Shown: piece by piece, positions 7,335 to 9,687 of the stretch
Layout of the letters: each line of letters starts with the position of its first letter
How positions within the stretch are numbered: position 1 is the first letter of the stretch
Origin: an uncultured Myxococcales bacterium
GTDB taxonomy: Bacteria; Myxococcota; UBA727; VGSZ01
Direction of reading: 5' to 3'
Length of the DNA stretch: 9,687 bases
Assembly (NCBI GenBank): GCA_903952805.1
Contig: CAJBHN010001099.1
Location: 1 to 9,687 of the forward strand
Program-made: the position numbers and the translations under genes
Notes under the pieces: model-generated
What the model was told of the DNA's origin: nothing
The model's database searches: none
Seen by the model: the letters and a program-made list of their open reading frames with translations, nothing else

Positions 7335-8665
7335 CAGGGCACCTCGCCAGCGTCGACCGCGTCGTCGACCGCGTCGACGACCCTCATTGGGGGCGGCGGT
7401 GCCTCGGTCAAGCGGGCGTCGTCTTCCACGAGCGAGGCAAAGGCGGCCAGCAGCTCGGGAGCCGGCGCCCCCTCATAATGGCGCGCGTAGAGGGCCGAAA
7501 ACACCGCGACCGGCCCAAATTCGGTCAGCCCCGACGACGGTGCCGTCGCCGCGACCACGTCGGAGAGCCCAAGGCCGTCGCCGTCGGTCTCACGCACGAC
7601 CCGAACCAGGCGCACAGGCTTGCCCTCCAGTGCCGAATCGATCCGGGCCCGCAGGTCGGGGACGGGCTGGGTGAGCCGCACCCGCACCTCCAGAAATGGC
7701 CGTTGGTCGACGGGTCGGTGGTCGAGGTCGAGCGATCGCAGCCGGTCGAGCACGGACGCCAGGTCGTCGGCGCCGTCGTCGGGCACCCGCAAGAAGTCCA
7801 CCGTCCGCGGTACCAGCAGGGGGGTGCAGGCCACGCGGTGGTCGACGTCGACGACAACCACCTGGTGTTGGTAGTGGCGTTCCGCCATCGACAGGGGCAG
7901 GGGAGAGCCGCTGTACCGCGCATTGCCCGAGGGGCCCAGATGCTGGGCCAGGTGCAGGTGTCCCAGGGCGGCGTAGTCGACGCCGACCTGATCGAAGAGA
8001 TCAGCAGGCAGGGCATGACTGCCCCCAAAGAGGGGCCGCTCCGATGACGTTGACAAGCGCGCCCCGGCCAACTCGCAATGGGCCAAGGCCAGGACGGGTA
8101 GACGCGGATAGAGGGCCCGGGCCCGGGCACTGGTGCGCTCCAGCACCGCTCGGGTGCCGTCGACGACGAGGTCCGCCGCGCCGCTGCCAACGTCATCGTG
8201 CGCGGTTGCGAGCGACAGCTCGGGGGCCCGCAGAAACGGCACCGCGACGGCGACCGCGACCACCTCGCCGCCGACCCGCAAGGGGATGATGGCGTCGTCC
8301 CATGCGAGGCCTTCAGTGGCATGGCGTGCTTTGGGAAAGCCGCCAAGCACCGTCACCCCCAGGCTCAGCAGCACAGGGCCGGCAGCGTCGAGGCGGGCCG
8401 CGGTGTCGTGGTTGCCGCCGACGACCACGACCGCCAGCTGCGGCAACCGCCGCCGGGCCTCGGCCACAAAGGCAAAGAACTGCCGCTGCGCCAGCGCCGT
8501 TGGATGGCCGTGGTCATAGACGTCGCCGCTGATGAAGAGGGCGTCGGCGCCCTGGGCGTGGAGCGCATCGAGCAGGAACGCGAGGAAACGATCGTGCTCG
8601 TCATGGCGGCTATGGCCCGACAGCGTGTGCCCCAGGTGCCAATCGGCGGTGTGGATCAGGCGCAT
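7334..8665 (-). CDS. sbcD: Exonuclease subunit SbcD (Mre11-like nuclease)
   Basis: SbcD is the Mn-dependent calcineurin-fold phosphoesterase of SbcCD, giving 3'-5' exonuclease and hairpin-endonuclease activity with SbcC. The 443-residue protein begins MRLIHTADWHLGH, giving motif I D8-x-H10. Further metal-binding motifs are SGDVYD (46-51), GGNHD (83-87), His196 in LALAHCE, and G235-H-L-H238 in YAALGHLHLAQ. After about residue 270 come the capping and SbcC-binding regions, ending in an acidic/proline-rich tail. The frame is open a further 45 codons upstream, but the ATG at 8665 is right: the family N-terminus is MRLIHTADWHLG, and an AGGGGGAG ribosome site lies a few bases before it. It is the first gene of a two-gene operon with sbcC and divergent from secG. 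All catalytic residues seem intact. Confidence 0.98.
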   Translation of the reverse strand: MRLIHTADWHLGHTLSGHSRHDEHDRFLAFLLDALHAQGADALFISGDVYDHGHPTALAQRQFFAFVAEARRRLPQLAVVVVGGNHDTAARLDAAGPVLLSLGVTVLGGFPKARHATEGLAWDDAIIPLRVGGEVVAVAVAVPFLRAPELSLATAHDDVGSGAADLVVDGTRAVLERTSARARALYPRLPVLALAHCELAGARLSTSSERPLFGGSHALPADLFDQVGVDYAALGHLHLAQHLGPSGNARYSGSPLPLSMAERHYQHQVVVVDVDHRVACTPLLVPRTVDFLRVPDDGADDLASVLDRLRSLDLDHRPVDQRPFLEVRVRLTQPVPDLRARIDSALEGKPVRLVRVVRETDGDGLGLSDVVAATAPSSGLTEFGPVAVFSALYARHYEGAPAPELLAAFASLVEDDARLTEAPPPPMRVVDAVDDAVDAGEVP

Positions 8666-8905
8666 GGACGCTCCCCCTGTACCGATCCACCGTCCGAGCC
8701 GCCCACTTTGTGCGGCCCGGTACCAAGGCCTACGCCCAAAGGCTGAAAAACACGGAGAGATCCCGAGACGATCGCTCCACCATGATCTGCCCGGGCTCAA
8801 AGCTCAACGCCCCCCTGGACCCACATCCACAGCCAGACCGCAGGCCAGGACAAGCCAAGAACTGAGGGCGATTGGGGCGGGGCGGATGATTCGGCGCTCT
8901 ACCCC

Positions 8906-8934
8906 TTGCCCGAAAGGCCCGCGGGCCGTATCCC
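8906..8934 (+). promoter_or_regulatory. Candidate secG promoter (-35 TTGCCC, -10 TATCCC)
   Basis: TTGCCC (8906-8911) and TATCCC (8929-8934) are separated by exactly 17 bases, a plausible sigma-70-type promoter. Transcription would begin near 8941-8944, at or just before the secG ATG, giving a leaderless or nearly leaderless mRNA. This fits the absence of a Shine-Dalgarno sequence before secG. A perfect 12-base palindrome occupies most of the spacer. The call rests on matching by eye. Confidence 0.45.
8916..8927. repeat. Perfect 12-base palindrome in the secG promoter spacer
   Basis: GGCCCGCGGGCC reads the same on both strands and lies between the proposed -35 and -10 elements of secG. A protein bound here would block or remodel the promoter. 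GC-only palindromes can also arise by chance in such DNA, so operator function is uncertain. Confidence 0.5.
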
Positions 8935-8943
8935 GTTCCGACC

Positions 8944-9357
8944 ATGACCGCATTTCTCGTCGTCTTGCACGTCCTCGTTTGCCTCTTTCTTGTCCTCTTC
9001 GTGCTCTTGCAGCCAGGTGCCCGCGGTGGCGTCGGCGCTGCATTCGGTGGCGCGGGCGGGCAAACCGTCTTTGGCGGTCGGGGGGCCAACACCTTCCTCG
9101 CCAAACTCACCGCCGGGGCTGCCGTGATCTTCATGCTCACGAGCATCACCCTGTCGTTCTTCGGCTCATCTTCGACTTCGGTCATGGCGAACAAGGGCAA
9201 GCCCGCGGTCACCGCGACGGCGAAGCCCGAAGACGCCAAGCCCGAAGGCGAAGCAAAGGCCGTTGTTGGCGAGGCCAAGCCTGCCGACAGCGTTCCTGTC
9301 GCCCCGGTCGGCGATGCCCCCGCCGCTCCCGTGGGCGAAGCACCACCGGCGCCCTGA
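8944..9357 (+). CDS. secG: Preprotein translocase subunit SecG
   Basis: SecG is the small non-essential subunit of the SecYEG protein-conducting channel in the inner membrane, aiding SecA-driven export. The 137-residue protein has two membrane helices (about 3-22 and 56-73). Between them is the family loop LLQPGARGGVGAAFGG, then QTVFGGRGANTFLAKLT and the TAGAAVIFMLTS helix start. After residue 74 comes a 63-residue hydrophilic tail rich in Ala, Pro, Lys and Glu, with repeated AKPE (93-96, 98-101) and APVG[D/E]AP (120-126, 128-134). Most SecG proteins are 70-110 residues, so the tail is an extension. No upstream in-frame start exists before a stop at 8887-8889, which fixes the ATG despite the missing ribosome site. 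A terminator-like hairpin and tRNA-Leu follow, as in E. coli secG-leuU. Confidence 0.96.
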   Translation: MTAFLVVLHVLVCLFLVLFVLLQPGARGGVGAAFGGAGGQTVFGGRGANTFLAKLTAGAAVIFMLTSITLSFFGSSSTSVMANKGKPAVTATAKPEDAKPEGEAKAVVGEAKPADSVPVAPVGDAPAAPVGEAPPAP

Positions 9358-9368
9358 GCGCACGAGCG

Positions 9369-9399
9369 TTCGTCAGCAGGCGCTGACGAATTTTCTCTT
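9369..9399 (+). terminator. Hairpin terminator after secG
   Basis: TTCGTCAGC (9369-9377) and GCTGACGAA (9382-9390) form a perfect 9-base stem around the loop AGGC, followed at once by TTTTCTCTT. It lies 11 bases after the secG stop and before the tRNA. The T-tract is short and interrupted, so termination may be partial, letting some transcripts run into the tRNA. Confidence 0.7.
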
Positions 9400-9428
9400 G
9401 CATTCTTGTTACAGGTGGCGCACATACC
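9398..9428 (+). promoter_or_regulatory. Weak candidate promoter for tRNA-Leu
   Basis: TTGCAT (9398-9403) and CATACC (9423-9428) could be -35 and -10 elements with a 19-base spacer, longer than ideal. The -10 would end 11 bases before the mature 5' end of the tRNA. The main support is the position between the secG hairpin and the tRNA. Co-transcription with secG is the alternative. Confidence 0.3.
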
Positions 9429-9439
9429 GACTCGTTCAA

Positions 9440-9524
9440 GCGCGGATGGTGGAACTGGTAGACACACTATCTTGAGGTGGTAGCGGGGCGACCCATGGGA
9501 GTTCGAGTCTCCCTCCGCGCACCA
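9440..9524 (+). tRNA. tRNA-Leu, anticodon GAG
   Basis: The 85-base gene folds as a complete class II tRNA. The acceptor stem is GCGCGGA (9440-9446) with TCCGCGC (9514-9520), then A73 and an encoded CCA. The D stem is GTG/CAC with a GGTAGA-type loop. The anticodon stem CTATC/GGTAG (9467-9471, 9479-9483) holds the loop TTGAGGT, with anticodon GAG at 9474-9476 reading CUC and CUU. A 13-base variable arm (9484-9496) has a GGG/CCC stem, as expected for Leu. The T stem GGGAG/CTCCC (9497-9501, 9509-9513) encloses TTCGAGT. E. coli leuU, next to its secG, has the same anticodon. A strong terminator begins right after the CCA. Confidence 0.97.
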
Positions 9525-9525
9525 G

Positions 9526-9558
9526 AAAGGGACCTCCCAAAGAGGTCCCTTTTTTTTT
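9526..9558 (+). terminator. Strong intrinsic terminator after tRNA-Leu
   Basis: AAAGGGACCTC (9526-9536) and GAGGTCCCTTT (9542-9552) form a perfect 11-base stem with a CCAAA loop. The second arm merges into nine consecutive T bases (9550-9558). This is a textbook rho-independent terminator starting two bases after the tRNA CCA. Confidence 0.95.
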
Positions 9559-9687
9559 GGGGCGGGCGTTCTGACGGCTCACGTACCGTTGCATCAGTCA
9601 GCGCTCCGCCCCAACCGCCAGGCCACCCATGCGTGCCCGGTGGTGTGATCAGACCGAACGCCGATCGCTCAATCACGCCGATCAGCC
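9559..9687. other. Non-coding tail with a long imperfect inverted repeat
   Basis: Immediately after the T-tract, GGGGCGG (9559-9565), GCG (9566-9568) and CTGAC (9571-9575) pair in order with CCGCCCC (9606-9612), CGC (9602-9604) and GTCAG (9597-9601). That is 15 base pairs with a TT bulge and a single T bulge, around a 21-base loop. The rest of the tail shows no supported gene. A plus-strand ATG at 9629 stays open to the edge, but for under 20 codons and with no clear ribosome site. Confidence 0.55.

Larger units (their letters stand above)
8666..8943. promoter_or_regulatory. Divergent sbcD/secG intergenic region
   Basis: This 278-base gap lies between divergent sbcD and secG, so it should carry both promoters. 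The sbcD side holds a purine-rich ribosome site (CAGGGGGAGCG on the minus strand) just before the ATG, but I find no clear -35/-10 pair for sbcD. The secG side has a candidate promoter, annotated separately. Open frames crossing the gap are extensions of shadow frames. I see no RNA gene or riboswitch here. Confidence 0.5.

Noticed and set aside
5769..7478. A 569-codon open frame on the plus strand opposite sbcC (and a 393-codon one at 4581-5762)
   Set aside because: They are antisense to an intact SbcC with every family motif. Repetitive GAC/GCC/GTC codons of the coiled-coil arms leave the other strand without stops, and the translations are Gly-rich with no recognisable domain.
8666..8800. 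A 45-codon upstream extension of sbcD
   Set aside because: The SbcD family begins MRLIHTADWHLG, and a good ribosome site precedes the ATG at 8665.
9467..9676. A 69-codon minus-strand frame across the tRNA and terminator
   Set aside because: It is antisense to a perfect tRNA and its terminator, and has no ribosome site or recognisable protein.
9629..9687. Plus-strand ATG frame open to the right edge
   Set aside because: Fewer than 20 codons, no Shine-Dalgarno sequence and no recognisable N-terminus; it may begin a gene, but the window cannot show it.

Overview
The window is GC-rich DNA of the kind seen in Myxococcota and related (former delta-) proteobacteria. The taxonomic guess rests on three things: the codon bias (nearly every third position is G or C), a SecG resembling those of that group, and a hybrid sensor kinase typical of large-genome environmental bacteria. 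It is tentative. Nothing in the window shows a mobile element, CRISPR array or phage gene, and most of the content is chromosomal housekeeping.

Layout. At the left edge a minus-strand pair runs off the window: a compact formylglycine-generating-enzyme-like (SUMF1/EgtB/PvdO fold) gene, whose stop overlaps by ATGA the start of an unrecognised gene cut by the edge. Then comes a 367-base divergent intergenic region unusually rich in structure: several inverted repeats, three copies of an 8-mer, and four T-tracts spaced 10-11 bases apart (predicted bent DNA). It separates that pair from a plus-strand 971-residue membrane sensor histidine kinase (six predicted TM helices, PAS, LOV-like PAS, GAF, PAS, HisKA_2, HATPase) with no response regulator beside it. 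The kinase ends 6 bases from the end of a convergent sbcD-sbcC operon on the minus strand. SbcC and SbcD form the Mre11/Rad50-type nuclease complex that opens hairpins and processes DNA ends; the genes are translationally coupled (TGATG), and all signature motifs are present.

Right part. Divergent from sbcD is secG, encoding the small SecYEG translocon subunit with a long Ala/Pro/Lys-rich tail. A candidate promoter lies so close to its ATG that the mRNA may be leaderless, and a perfect 12-base palindrome fills most of the promoter spacer. secG is followed by a terminator-like hairpin, a complete tRNA-Leu with anticodon GAG and encoded CCA, and a very strong intrinsic terminator. The secG then tRNA-Leu(GAG) order matches E. 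coli secG-leuU. The last ~130 bases hold another long imperfect hairpin and no supported gene.

I see no clear undescribed multi-gene system. The most unusual parts are the divergent regulatory region at 917-1283, the degenerate FGE-like gene with its coupled unknown partner, and the secG promoter architecture.
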